A stretch of DNA of 64,000 bases from Thiolinea disciformis DSM 14473 (GTDB taxonomy: Bacteria > Pseudomonadota > Gammaproteobacteria > Thiotrichales > Thiotrichaceae). The position numbers and the translations under genes are program-made. This document shows, piece by piece, positions 27,695-35,613 of the stretch. The notes beneath the pieces are model-generated. The model was not told the DNA's origin. It searched no databases and was given only the letters and a program-made list of their open reading frames with translations. Location of the stretch: NCBI RefSeq assembly GCF_000371925.1, contig NZ_AQVE01000006.1, forward strand, positions 124,001 through 188,000, written 5' to 3'. Each line of letters begins with the position of its first letter. Positions within the stretch are counted from its first letter, which is position 1.

Positions 27695-29578
27695 ATGTTA
27701 GCCTTCGATAAAGCATTAATTGAACAACGTAAAGCTGATTTAGAGCGTGCCCGCACTGAGCTGAAAACTCATTTCGTTGGTATTGATGCGATCATCGATG
27801 AACTCATTAGTTATATCCAAGTCTGGTATTTAATGCCTGAGTTATTAAAACGTCCTGTGATTGTCAATTTATGGGGCATGACAGGGGTGGGTAAAACCGA
27901 TTTAGTGCGCAAATTAGTGCGTGCCTTGGCGTTTCAGGATCGTTTTGCTGAAATTGAATTGTCGAATATTGACCAAACCTATTGGCAATCTTCCGTTTCT
28001 AGCGTCTTAGATAATCATGGCTTTCATGATGGCAAGCCGAGTATTGTCTTTTTTGATGAAATTCAGCGTTTTAATACGATTGATGATGAAGGTAAGCCAA
28101 TGGCGCAGACCAAATTCATCGACTTTTGGGGCTTATTATCCGATGGCCAATTAGCACGGCGCGATAAAGAAGATTCTGAAATCGATAATTTGTTGGCGAA
28201 CTATTTTTTAGAGCGTAAGCAACGGCAAAAACGGCGTGAATCCGGTAATGAAGGCGCTTATGACGAGAGTAGTATTTTTAGTCCATGGCAGACCTTACCG
28301 CTGCGCAAATTATTAAATATTGATATGGATATGGAGAGTTTTCTCGATTTATCCGATGAGGATTTAATTGAGTTAATGCTCACCGCAAAACGCCAAAAAA
28401 CTATTTATGAACCTATTAATCATGCCCAAACCTTAATTCTTATTTCCGGTAATTTGGACGAAGCCTTCAGCATGGCACGCCAAGCAGCAGAAGCGGACGT
28501 GGATGCGGATATTTTTCATGCTTTAACCAAAAAAATTACCTTAATGGATGTGAAGGCGGCCTTATTACGCAAATTCCGTCCAGAGCAAGTGGCGCGCTTT
28601 GGCAATATTCATGTGATTTATCCGAGTTTGCGCAAGCAGGATTTTGTCGAGCTCATTGCGCGTGAAATTCAGCGTGTCCAAGACGATACCTTTAAGCGTA
28701 CGGGTATTAGCTTGTGCGTTGACCCTAGCTTGGAGGCGCTGATTTATCGTAATGGCGTGTTTCCGGTACAAGGTGTGCGTCCGGTGTTTTCGAGCGTGAC
28801 CGATATTTTGGAAGTAAATTTATCGGGCTTATTGCTGGAAGCACTCACTATTAATGCCAAGTTGATTGAGCTGGCTTACGATGAATCGGGGCAGGCTTTA
28901 GTCGCGAAGATTGGCGATGCCTTGATTCGAGTCCCTTATGTGGGACGGATTGATAAAATTCGTGCCAGCAATGAAGAGGCGGTGGTGGCTAATATCAGTG
29001 TGCATGAAGCCGGTCATGCCGTGGTTTACATGCTGCTATTTGGAATTGCACCGATTCAATTACAAAGTCGTATTGCCAGTAGTTATCCGGGCGGTTTCAC
29101 TTTCCCGCATCAGATTTATCATACCCAACGCAGTTTGCTCGATATGATTAAGGTCTATCTCTCGGGTGGTTTAGCCGAGGAGCTTTATTTTGGTAGTGGT
29201 CAGGCTAGTATTGGTCGTTTGCAAGATCGTGAAGAGGCGACAGGTTTGGCCTTAGATTTTATTCGCCGTTATGGTTTTGATGCACATTATCAAGCGAACT
29301 ATGTGCTTTATGATCATGTGCATCAAATGGCCAAGGATGTCACAGATAAGGATGTAGAAAGCTTGATGGCGCGGATGGTTGATGAAACGCGTCATTTGCT
29401 GTCGGAGCATTTGCAATTAGTTCATATGTTGGCGCAACGCCTGAGTGACGTCGGCAAATTGGAAGCCGCCGCGATTGCTGCCTTGGCGCGTGAATATGGC
29501 TTGGCGGTGAGTGTGCAAGAAGAAGGGTATTTGTATATTCCTCCTTATGCTCTGCAGAAACCTAACAGCTTTTCTTGA
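27695..29578 (+). CDS. Clp-type AAA+ ATPase fused to an FtsH-type (M41) zinc peptidase
   Basis: A 627-residue protein that looks like a self-contained, soluble ATP-dependent protease. The first half is an HSP100/Clp-like AAA+ module: Walker A GMTGVGKT (61-68), Walker B IVFFDE (117-122), sensor-1 SGN (251-253), an arginine-finger region FRPEQVARF (294-302) like ClpB/ClpX FRPE..xR, and a sensor-2-like GVRPV (360-364). The second half is a peptidase M41 domain: zinc site HEAGH (437-441), GGLAEELYFG, and the third ligand Asp in LQDREEATGLA (D511). FtsH has the same peptidase but a different, classic AAA domain and N-terminal membrane helices, which are absent here. It follows hisF by 20 bp. The substrate is unknown. 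Confidence 0.78.
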   Translation: MLAFDKALIEQRKADLERARTELKTHFVGIDAIIDELISYIQVWYLMPELLKRPVIVNLWGMTGVGKTDLVRKLVRALAFQDRFAEIELSNIDQTYWQSSVSSVLDNHGFHDGKPSIVFFDEIQRFNTIDDEGKPMAQTKFIDFWGLLSDGQLARRDKEDSEIDNLLANYFLERKQRQKRRESGNEGAYDESSIFSPWQTLPLRKLLNIDMDMESFLDLSDEDLIELMLTAKRQKTIYEPINHAQTLILISGNLDEAFSMARQAAEADVDADIFHALTKKITLMDVKAALLRKFRPEQVARFGNIHVIYPSLRKQDFVELIAREIQRVQDDTFKRTGISLCVDPSLEALIYRNGVFPVQGVRPVFSSVTDILEVNLSGLLLEALTINAKLIELAYDESGQALVAKIGDALIRVPYVGRIDKIRASNEEAVVANISVHEAGHAVVYMLLFGIAPIQLQSRIASSYPGGFTFPHQIYHTQRSLLDMIKVYLSGGLAEELYFGSGQASIGRLQDREEATGLALDFIRRYGFDAHYQANYVLYDHVHQMAKDVTDKDVESLMARMVDETRHLLSEHLQLVHMLAQRLSDVGKLEAAAIAALAREYGLAVSVQEEGYLYIPPYALQKPNSFS

Positions 29579-29630
29579 TAGTTAGGTGTTTTACAAGACT
29601 TTTGATTTGATACAAGCCTATCTTTTTAGA

Positions 29631-29662
29631 TACGGAAAGTGTGCTATAAAAAACTTTCTGTA
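29631..29662 (+). promoter_or_regulatory. Inverted repeat, probable enhancer-binding-protein site
   Basis: TACGGAAAGT (29631-29640) and ACTTTCTGTA (29653-29662) match as an inverted repeat at 9 of 10 positions around a 12-bp spacer. Its centre lies about 75-85 bp upstream of the -24/-12 promoter, the usual distance for a bacterial enhancer-binding protein such as RtcR. No gene for the activator is next to it, so its identity is inferred. Confidence 0.6.
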
Positions 29663-29718
29663 TTCGTTGTTCGACATAAAATCACTATAAATCAGTATTT
29701 TAAATTTATTTCTGAACT

Positions 29719-29736
29719 TTGGCACGACTCGTGCAA
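29719..29736 (+). promoter_or_regulatory. Sigma54 (-24/-12) promoter of the tRNA-like/slipin transcript
   Basis: TTGGCACGACTCGTGCAA contains TGGCAC (29720-29725), a 5-bp spacer and GTGC (29731-29734), matching the TGGCAC-N5-TTGC consensus except for one T-to-G change; the invariant GG and GC are correctly spaced. Transcription would begin around 29746 and run through the tRNA-like elements into the slipin gene. Confidence 0.75.
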
Positions 29737-29848
29737 TCTATGTATCTGTCTGTAATCCTCCACTGTCACTTGTGGACTAGGTTCACAAGCCTAGCTGACG
29801 CAGCCGCCTATGGCGCGTGTGCGTATCGGTGCAGTATGAAACAGACCT

Positions 29849-29921
29849 GCGACTGTAGCGCAGTGGTAGCGCGCCCGAGTAACTCGGGAGGTCATTGGTT
29901 CGACTCCAATCAGTTGCTCCA
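29849..29921 (+). tRNA. tRNA-like element 1 with a non-canonical anticodon arm
   Basis: 73 nt fold as a cloverleaf. The acceptor stem has 7 bp (GCGACTG with CAGTTGC, one G-U), then TA, a D-arm GCGC-AGTGGTA-GCGC, a T-arm ATTGG-TTCGACT-CCAAT, and a genomically encoded TCCA end. The anticodon arm is odd: CCCGA-GTAAC-TCGGG gives a 5-bp stem with a 5-nt loop. The alternative 7-nt loop AGTAACT has G at position 33 and a G/A mismatch at the stem base. It therefore should not decode normally and is better seen as a tRNA mimic. It shares 21 identical nt (GGTC plus the T-arm) with element 2. Confidence 0.6.
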
Positions 29922-29987
29922 TGCTATAGCTCACTGGCAGAGCACTTGATTTAGGATCAAGGGTCATTGGTTCGACTCCAATTAGCA
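29922..29987 (+). tRNA. tRNA-like element 2 (UAG anticodon loop, no long variable arm, incomplete acceptor)
   Basis: D-arm GCTC-ACTGGCA-GAGC; anticodon arm CTTGA-TTTAGGA-TCAAG, which would present UAG (Leu); variable GGTC; T-arm ATTGG-TTCGACT-CCAAT. Bacterial tRNA-Leu has a long variable arm, which is missing. Only 5 bp of adjacent acceptor stem form (TGCTA with TAGCA), and there is no CCA. The 3' flank AGCAACT (29984-29990) pairs perfectly with AGTTGCT (29912-29918), which is the 3' acceptor strand of element 1. The two elements therefore compete for one strand. Probably a non-decoding tRNA-like RNA. Confidence 0.55.
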
Positions 29988-30234
29988 ACTTACCCTGAAA
30001 CGGTAATTCGCCCGCAAGGGCACATCAACGGCAAACCTCCGCGCTTGGCGTGGCATCTTCGGATACCACCATGCTGAGCACTACTGCGCTAGCCTGAGTA
30101 CTGGGTAGGTAGATGGCGAGCGTTGTCATGCGAGCAGTTTAGACTGCGAGCAGCGCATCGTTTCCCCGTTTACCCAAAGTATTCAGCCTGTGGCAGTGGG
30201 GAGGAATGCCAACTTATTAATAAAGGACAACACC

Positions 30235-31398
30235 ATGTTATTTAAAAAAACCGTTATTATTCCAGAAGCAAGTCGCGGGCTGTTGTTCAAAAATGAGCAG
30301 TTCGTAGAGGTTTTAAAAGCCGGTAAACACGAGTTCTGGGAATTAAGCGATACTTATAAAGTACAGATCACGAGCACTTTGGGAACGGTCACTAATCCTG
30401 TCTTAGAGCAGGTGTTAACACTCGCCGATACTTATCCCGAGCACTTCGCCGAGGATATTCAGCGTTGGGAAACCGGTGAACAAGAAGTTGGTTTGGTCTA
30501 CCAAGATAATGTGCTGAAAGACATCAAAGCCCCTGCACAGCGCGGGGCGTATTGGCGTGGGCAGCGTGTGATTGAAGTACGCAAAGTCAATATTGCGGAT
30601 GATATTCTTGTGCCCAAACACTTAGCGAATATCTTGATAAACGCGAAAGAAGCAGCTTTGCGTAATGTTGTGCTATTTTCGGTAGCAGTGAGTCATATTC
30701 CTGAAGGCCACATCGGTTTTTTAGAAATCGATGGTGAACAGCGCGAAACTTTGACGGCAGGTTCGTATGCGTGGTGGCAGTTTAACCACAGCATTAAAGT
30801 TACTCAAATGGATATGCGCTTGCAGAATATGGAGGTGAATGGTCAGGAAATTTTAACCAAAGATCGTGTCGGTTTGCGTATTAATTTGTCGGCCTTATGG
30901 CAAGTCAAAGATGCAGCCTTGGTAAGAACAAGTCTTGCTGATCACAAAGACTATTTGTATCGCGAATTGCAATTAGCTTTGCGCACCGTGGTGTCAACGC
31001 AGACTTTGGATGAGCTATTGGCGGATAAAAATCTGTTAAATCAAACCATTCAGAGCCTTGTTGCGGAAAAAGTGTCAGCCTATGGCTTGGAGCTAAACAC
31101 GGTTGGTGCGCGTGATATTGTCTTGCCGGGTGAAATGAAAGCGATTTTGGCGCAAGTTGTGGAAGCTGAGAAAAAGGCCGAAGCTAATTTAATTCGTCGT
31201 CGCGAAGAAACCCAAGAAACCCGTTCTTTGCACAATACCGCGAAAGTCATGGAAGGAAATCCCGTATTATTGCGCTTAAAAGAACTAGAGATTTTGGAAA
31301 AAATCACCGGACGTATTCAAAATTTGAATGTGTATGGTGGTTTGGATGGCGTGATGAATGATTTGGTGAGATTGACCGAGCGCACTAAAAATCCTTAG
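30235..31398 (+). CDS. Slipin / SPFH (band 7) family protein
   Basis: A 387-residue SPFH protein. The N-terminus (MLFKKTVIIPEASRGLLFKNEQF) lacks a clear membrane helix. The band 7 domain covers about 150-320 (AVSHIPEGHIGFLEIDG, DRVGLRINLSALWQVKD, YGLELNTVGARDIVLPGEM), followed by a charged coiled coil (VVEAEKKAEANLIRRREET). Start ATG 30235 has AAAGGA 7 bp upstream; the frame continuing to 30190 lies within the structured leader. It is the protein-coding part of a sigma54-type transcript that begins with tRNA-like RNAs. From memory, slipin-like genes occur in RtcR/RtcB RNA-repair loci, so a role in an RNA-damage response is a reasonable inference; rtcB and rtcA are not in this window. Confidence 0.82.
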   Translation: MLFKKTVIIPEASRGLLFKNEQFVEVLKAGKHEFWELSDTYKVQITSTLGTVTNPVLEQVLTLADTYPEHFAEDIQRWETGEQEVGLVYQDNVLKDIKAPAQRGAYWRGQRVIEVRKVNIADDILVPKHLANILINAKEAALRNVVLFSVAVSHIPEGHIGFLEIDGEQRETLTAGSYAWWQFNHSIKVTQMDMRLQNMEVNGQEILTKDRVGLRINLSALWQVKDAALVRTSLADHKDYLYRELQLALRTVVSTQTLDELLADKNLLNQTIQSLVAEKVSAYGLELNTVGARDIVLPGEMKAILAQVVEAEKKAEANLIRRREETQETRSLHNTAKVMEGNPVLLRLKELEILEKITGRIQNLNVYGGLDGVMNDLVRLTERTKNP

Positions 31399-31419
31399 TT
31401 TGAAGCTGCGATAGCTGAA

Positions 31420-31450
31420 GCAGTGATAGGCTCACTGAGCCTATTACTGC
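31420..31450. terminator. Strong hairpin between the convergent slipin and hupC genes
   Basis: A 14-bp stem (31420-31433 with 31437-31450, GCAGT.ATAGGCTC type, one G-U pair) has a 3-nt ACT loop. No T-run follows on either strand, so it is not a textbook intrinsic terminator. It lies midway between the two convergent stops and probably stalls or separates transcription. Confidence 0.5.
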
Positions 31451-31520
31451 ACTCACCCAAAAGCATTGGATTAGGTCAAAAATGCCACCTAAAGAATTAA
31501 GTGGCAAATCCCAGTACTGG

Positions 31521-32225
31521 TTAATGACCGTCGTCTACTTTGCGTTCGTCTTTGAAGGTGCGCCAGCCGCTAATCATAGAGCTGATTAGTGATTGGCGGG
31601 ACATGATGTCTTCGCGGATGGCTACATAAATGTGAATCATCGCGAATAAGATAATCCACCACATCCCTAAATGATGCCAAGTGTGTAAATCCATGCTCTG
31701 ACCCACTAAGGGAATCAGCCATGAACTAAACCATTGGAATTGCCAAGAATCGAGGCCCGCGCCTTCACCATAAAGGGCTAGGCCGGTAACAATCATGAAC
31801 AACATGCCCCACACAAACATGATGTGCATAGTGAGCACGGCTAAAGGATTGTGGCCGGTATATTTGCGTGGTTCGCCCGCAAAAAACGCATACCACTTTA
31901 TTTCATGCCACACGCCTCCCCAAAACTCCCGCTTAAAAATAGGAGGCAGAAAAATCTCACGTGAATGTTTGTTACCGACAAAAGCCCAGTAGATACGCGC
32001 CAAAAAGCCAATTACTAAGATATAACCCGCTGCAAAATGGACAAAGCGGATATAACCCATCAAAAAGTGGTCACTAGCCTCACCGGATAGCGTAGGCAGG
32101 GGGCTACCTATCAAATAGCCGGTCAAGGCTAGTGCCACAAGCGCGGCGGCATTGATCCAATGCCAAATACGTACCGGCGCTTGGTAGACATAGACCGCCG
32201 GTTGATAAGAAGTGGGGCTAGCCAT
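31521..32225 (-). CDS. hupC: Hydrogenase b-type cytochrome subunit HupC
   Basis: A di-haem b-type membrane anchor that passes electrons from the uptake hydrogenase to quinone. It has 234 residues and about four transmembrane helices. Conserved His residues lie in RIWHWIN, IRFVHFAAGYIL, LTMHIMF and TWHHLGMWWIILFAMIHIYVAIRED. The last block, WHHLGMWxxxxFxxxHIYxxxRED, is the HyaC/HupC signature. I take ATG 32225 as start, 2 bp after the small upstream gene. The frame to 32252 would overlap that gene. Last gene of hupSL-X-hupC. Confidence 0.92.
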   Translation of the reverse strand: MASPTSYQPAVYVYQAPVRIWHWINAAALVALALTGYLIGSPLPTLSGEASDHFLMGYIRFVHFAAGYILVIGFLARIYWAFVGNKHSREIFLPPIFKREFWGGVWHEIKWYAFFAGEPRKYTGHNPLAVLTMHIMFVWGMLFMIVTGLALYGEGAGLDSWQFQWFSSWLIPLVGQSMDLHTWHHLGMWWIILFAMIHIYVAIREDIMSRQSLISSMISGWRTFKDERKVDDGH

Positions 32226-32227
32226 GC

Positions 32228-32443
32228 TTAACCCCTTTGGCGATAGTGCCAAACCATGATGCCAGCAATGACCGCCGCCATCCCAACCAAGCCTAACAGA
32301 TGATAAGGATGGCTAAGAAAGTGGGCGAGTTGCTGTAGGTGGGTGAGTGCATGATGATCGCCCGCATGAGCCATTAATGTGCCAGCATAAGCCGAAGTCG
32401 TTAGCAGGAGGATCATTTGAGTCAGTTTTAGGGTGTATTTCAT
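32228..32443 (-). CDS. Small His-rich membrane protein between hupL and hupC (mini HupE-like)
   Basis: A 71-residue protein with an N-terminal signal-like helix (LTQMILLLTTSAYAGTLMA), a His-rich middle (AHAGDHHALTHL ... FLSHPYHLL) and one more hydrophobic helix ending in WHYRQRG. The AH-G-DH ... HP-x2-HLLxLVG arrangement recalls the first periplasmic loop and helix of HupE/UreJ nickel permeases, but only one such helix is present. In the common hupSLC arrangement the cytochrome gene follows hupL directly, so this is an extra operon member. A nickel-related or subunit-assembly role is inference. Start ATG 32443 is 9 bp after the hupL stop. Confidence 0.7.
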   Translation of the reverse strand: MKYTLKLTQMILLLTTSAYAGTLMAHAGDHHALTHLQQLAHFLSHPYHLLGLVGMAAVIAGIMVWHYRQRG

Positions 32444-32452
32444 AATGCTCTC

Positions 32453-34267
32453 CTAACGTATTTTAACCTGAGTCAGTTCTTCGCCATCGGGTCCCATCAC
32501 GTGGGTCGAACAGGCTAAACAAGGATCGAAACTGTGCAAATTACGCAGAATTTCGACGGGTTCTTCGGGGCGCTCAACGGGTGTATTCATGAGGCAGGCT
32601 TCAAATGCGCCAATATTACCGGCGGGGTCGCGTGGTGAGCCATTCCATGTCGTTGGTACGACGCATTGATAATTCTCGATTTTTCCATCTTTGATGCGAA
32701 TCCAATGCCCTAAACCACCACGCGGTGCTGCTACCGTGCCAAAGCCCTTGGCTTCTTTCGGCCATGTATCAGGATGCCATTTATCCATATTCGCTGTTGC
32801 GGTATCACCGGCTTTAATATTGCCGATTAATTGATTCCAATCATCCATCATCATATCAGCACAATATTCGGACTCTAAAGCACGTGCCAAGGTACGACCA
32901 ATCGTACTATTGAGCGCGGTTTTCGCATCCAAGCTAGTGCCAGCCAGTTTATTAAACGCTGCGAGGCTGGTATCGACTTGGTTTTTCACATACTCAATAC
33001 CTTTAGCATAAGCGAGCGTATAACGGGATAAGGGACCGACTTCGACCGCATGGCCTTTCCAGCGTGGCGCTTTAATCCATGAATATTTCGCACTTTCATC
33101 CAATTGCTGAATGTTGGTTGAGGTGCCGATCGTATTTTTACCTAGTTCATATTTCGGCTCAGTAATGCCATCCCAAGGATGTAGGCCTTTGGACTCATCG
33201 GGATAGGTGTACCACGAGTGAGTGACAAACTCTTGCACTTGCGCCGGATCAGTTGGATCAATCGGAAACACTTCATTCCAATTACCATTCAGGATAACGC
33301 CACCCGGCAATTGATCGGTGGATTTGTCATACGGCACTTTGGCGTAATCACCATAATCCATCACATTAATTGCGCCATGACCGCCACCCCACAGTTGATT
33401 CTTATAGAAGCTGGCAATGGCAATTACGTCTGGCACATACACGTTCTTATTAAACGCGATCATTTCTTCAATGCGTGCTTTGACGAAATTTAAACGCTCC
33501 ATATTGAGCGGCGCACCGGCAGAATAATTCTGATCCATATTGATGGCACAAGGGACACCCCCGACTAAATAGTTGGGGTGAGGATTCTTGCCGCCAAATA
33601 CCGTATGAACCTTGACGAATTCTTTCTGCATATCCAATGCTTCGAGATAATGTGCTACCGCCATTAAATCGGCTTCGGGTGGTAATTTGTAGGCGGGGTT
33701 CGTCCAATAGCCATTTTTGAAGGGGCCAAGCTGACCCGATTCAATAAAGCGTTTAATGCGCGTTTGCACATCACGGAAATAGCCGGGGCTGGATAAGGGA
33801 TGTGAGGGGGAAACCATGTGTTGTAGTTCCGACGTCCCACGCGGATCAGCCTTCAGCGCATTCACCGGATTTACCCAATCGAGCGCATGCAGATGATAAA
33901 AATGCACAACATGGTCATGAACTTGCAGAGTTTTCGCCATAATTTCGCGAATCAGATGCGCATTCAGCGGAATTTTAATATCTAAGGCGTTTTCCACTGC
34001 GCGTACCGAGGTAAGTGCATGACAGCCCGTACACACACCACAAATCCTTTCTACGAAAGCCCAAGCGTCACGCGGGTCACGACCTTTTAGGATCACCTCT
34101 AAGCCACGCCACATTGTGCCCGTAGAAACCGCATTGCGGATCACATTATTCGCATCAATATTCACTTCGCAGCGCATATGACCTTCGATGCGTGTCACTG
34201 GATCGACTACCACACGTTGACCGGAAGTATCCAGCGAATAACCATTAGGCGTTTGAATAACGGCCAT
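32453..34267 (-). CDS. hupL: Uptake [NiFe]-hydrogenase large subunit HupL
   Basis: The catalytic subunit of a group 1 membrane-bound hydrogenase (604 residues). The NiFe ligands are in the L1 motif [10 protein letters not shown] (C76, C79) and the L2 motif DPCLACSTH (C583, C586). H589 marks the site where the HupD protease removes the C-terminal 15 residues. The N-terminus [14 protein letters not shown] is typical. ATG 34267 has AAGGAG upstream and starts 3 bp after hupS. Export is by hitchhiking on the Tat signal of HupS. It lies closest in pattern to the Ralstonia HoxG/group 1d type. Confidence 0.97.
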   Translation of the reverse strand: MAVIQTPNGYSLDTSGQRVVVDPVTRIEGHMRCEVNIDANNVIRNAVSTGTMWRGLEVILKGRDPRDAWAFVERICGVCTGCHALTSVRAVENALDIKIPLNAHLIREIMAKTLQVHDHVVHFYHLHALDWVNPVNALKADPRGTSELQHMVSPSHPLSSPGYFRDVQTRIKRFIESGQLGPFKNGYWTNPAYKLPPEADLMAVAHYLEALDMQKEFVKVHTVFGGKNPHPNYLVGGVPCAINMDQNYSAGAPLNMERLNFVKARIEEMIAFNKNVYVPDVIAIASFYKNQLWGGGHGAINVMDYGDYAKVPYDKSTDQLPGGVILNGNWNEVFPIDPTDPAQVQEFVTHSWYTYPDESKGLHPWDGITEPKYELGKNTIGTSTNIQQLDESAKYSWIKAPRWKGHAVEVGPLSRYTLAYAKGIEYVKNQVDTSLAAFNKLAGTSLDAKTALNSTIGRTLARALESEYCADMMMDDWNQLIGNIKAGDTATANMDKWHPDTWPKEAKGFGTVAAPRGGLGHWIRIKDGKIENYQCVVPTTWNGSPRDPAGNIGAFEACLMNTPVERPEEPVEILRNLHSFDPCLACSTHVMGPDGEELTQVKIR

Positions 34268-34270
34268 GTA

Positions 34271-35368
34271 TTACGCTCCTTGTTTGGGCTCGTCGTGAGC
34301 AGCAGTAGTTTGAGTGGATTTAGCACGCTTCACCGCAGACATTGCGGCATGGGCAGCGATGGCAGTGCCTACGGTCGCAGCGGCAGCAATACCAATTTTG
34401 TCGGCATTCGCTTCCACACCAAAGGCTGGAATATCGGTGAGACGTGCATACCACGAGCCTTTATCCCAGAAGCCATCTTCCGAGCAGCCAATACAACCAT
34501 GACCGGCTTGGATCGGGAAAGACGTGCCTTCATTCCAACGGATGGTCGAGCAAGCATTGTAAGTAGTTGGCCCTTTACACCCCATTTTGTATAAACAATA
34601 GCCCTTACGTGCGCCTTCATCGTCGAAGCTTTCCACGAATTGACCCGCGTCGAAGTGGGGACGACGGTAGCATTTATCGTGAATCCGCTGGCTATAGAAC
34701 ATTTTGGGACGGCCTTGGCGATCCAATTCAGGGAAGCGTTCAAAGGTCAGAATATAAGTCACCACCGCTGTCATGACTTCGGCAATCGGTGGGCAGCCAG
34801 GGACTTTTATAATTGGCTTGTCGGTAATAATTTTGTGAACTGGCGTAGCTTTAGTGGGATTGGGTTTGGCTGCTTGCACACAGCCATACGATGCACAAGA
34901 GCCCCACGAAATAATAGCTTTGCAATGTTTTGCGACTTTGGTGAGTTGTTCCACGAAGGGTTTGCCAGCGATAATGCAGGACATCCCTTCTTGATTGAGC
35001 GGCGGATTACCTTCCACGGCTAGGATGAAATTGCCATCATATTTTTGAATAGTTTCTTCAATGATAGCTTCGGCTTGCTGACCAGCGGCCGCCATAATGG
35101 TGTCATCGTAATCCAAGGAAACCATGGATAACACCACATCTTTAGCTAAAGGATGCGCTGAGCGAATAAAGGATTCGGAGCAGCAAGTACATTCCAAACC
35201 ATGCAGCCAAAGCACCGGAATCCTTGGTTTATTCTCCATGGCATGAGCAATTTTACCAGCAAATTCAGGGCCTAAGCCGAGTGCAGCAGCGGTCAAGCTA
35301 CAGTATTTCAAAAAGCTGCGGCGTGAAATCCCTTGACGACGCATCACATCATAGAAGGTTTCTAACAT
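34271..35368 (-). CDS. hupS: Uptake [NiFe]-hydrogenase small subunit HupS, oxygen-tolerant type
   Basis: The electron-transfer subunit with three Fe-S clusters (365 residues). A Tat signal (ISRRSFLK, R16-R17) ends near AHA (residue 43). The proximal cluster has the six-cysteine set of O2-tolerant enzymes: C60, C62 and C63 (LECTCCSE) and C158 and C163 (GSCASYGC). These correspond to mature positions 17, 19, 20, 115 and 120, with another Cys in PGCPP. Distal and medial clusters are in [19 protein letters not shown] and [15 protein letters not shown]-terminal hydrophobic segment follows. The operon starts here and is read from a -24/-12 promoter. Confidence 0.97.
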   Translation of the reverse strand: MLETFYDVMRRQGISRRSFLKYCSLTAAALGLGPEFAGKIAHAMENKPRIPVLWLHGLECTCCSESFIRSAHPLAKDVVLSMVSLDYDDTIMAAAGQQAEAIIEETIQKYDGNFILAVEGNPPLNQEGMSCIIAGKPFVEQLTKVAKHCKAIISWGSCASYGCVQAAKPNPTKATPVHKIITDKPIIKVPGCPPIAEVMTAVVTYILTFERFPELDRQGRPKMFYSQRIHDKCYRRPHFDAGQFVESFDDEGARKGYCLYKMGCKGPTTYNACSTIRWNEGTSFPIQAGHGCIGCSEDGFWDKGSWYARLTDIPAFGVEANADKIGIAAAATVGTAIAAHAAMSAVKRAKSTQTTAAHDEPKQGA

Positions 35369-35418
35369 GGGGGAAGCTCTCCTCTTTTTAGTCTAGGCTT
35401 ACGCCTTTCGTCGGTTTC

Positions 35419-35435
35419 TGCAAATCCTGTGCCAA
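35419..35435 (-). promoter_or_regulatory. Sigma54 (-24/-12) promoter of hupSL
   Basis: Read on the minus strand, TTGGCACAGGATTTGCA has TGGCAC (35434-35429), a 5-bp spacer and TTGC (35423-35420), a perfect match to the TGGCAC-N5-TTGC core. It lies about 50 bp upstream of the hupS ATG. HupR, encoded at 40966 and carrying the GAFTGA loop needed for sigma54 contact, is the likely activator. AT-rich DNA upstream (35450-35500) could bind IHF. I did not find a clear HupR operator. Confidence 0.85.
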
Positions 35436-35613
35436 GCAATCCTAAAGAGTTTTTTTATTATTCTTTTGTGAATAAAATCAGACATTAATCATTGCTTCTT
35501 AGTATTGAGCGGAAGTATCCAAGTAGTTAATTTGTCAGTTATTGGAAATAAGTCTTTCAATTTTTTTCAAAAGTGTAATAGGATATTTCACTTGTGAGGT
35601 AAGGAGGTTTCCA

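Larger units (their letters stand above)
29579..30234 (+). other. 656-bp non-coding leader region: enhancer-like repeat, sigma54 promoter, structured RNA
   Basis: No protein gene is convincing here; small frames through the T-arm repeats are artefacts. In order the region holds a 10-bp inverted repeat, a -24/-12 promoter, and several hairpins: CTAGG/CCTAG at about 29778-29795 and CGCC/GGCG at about 29805-29815. Two tandem tRNA-like elements follow, and then about 190 nt with further pairing potential. The latter includes GCAGT/ACTGC with loop TTAG near 30136, a TTCG-loop hairpin near 30053-30068, and CGCTAGCC with GGCGAGCG closing about 30088-30122. It ends in the Shine-Dalgarno of the slipin gene, so the RNA parts are probably the 5' segment of the slipin transcript. 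Confidence 0.6.

Noticed and set aside
29791-29988. Minus-strand frame of 65 codons with repeated IGVEPMT segments
   Set aside because: It is the reverse reading of the duplicated tRNA T-arm, a well-known type of spurious frame; the RNA structure explains it.
35500-35613. HupR operator of the TTG-N5-CAA type
   Set aside because: Several TTG and CAA triplets are present but none at the required spacing.
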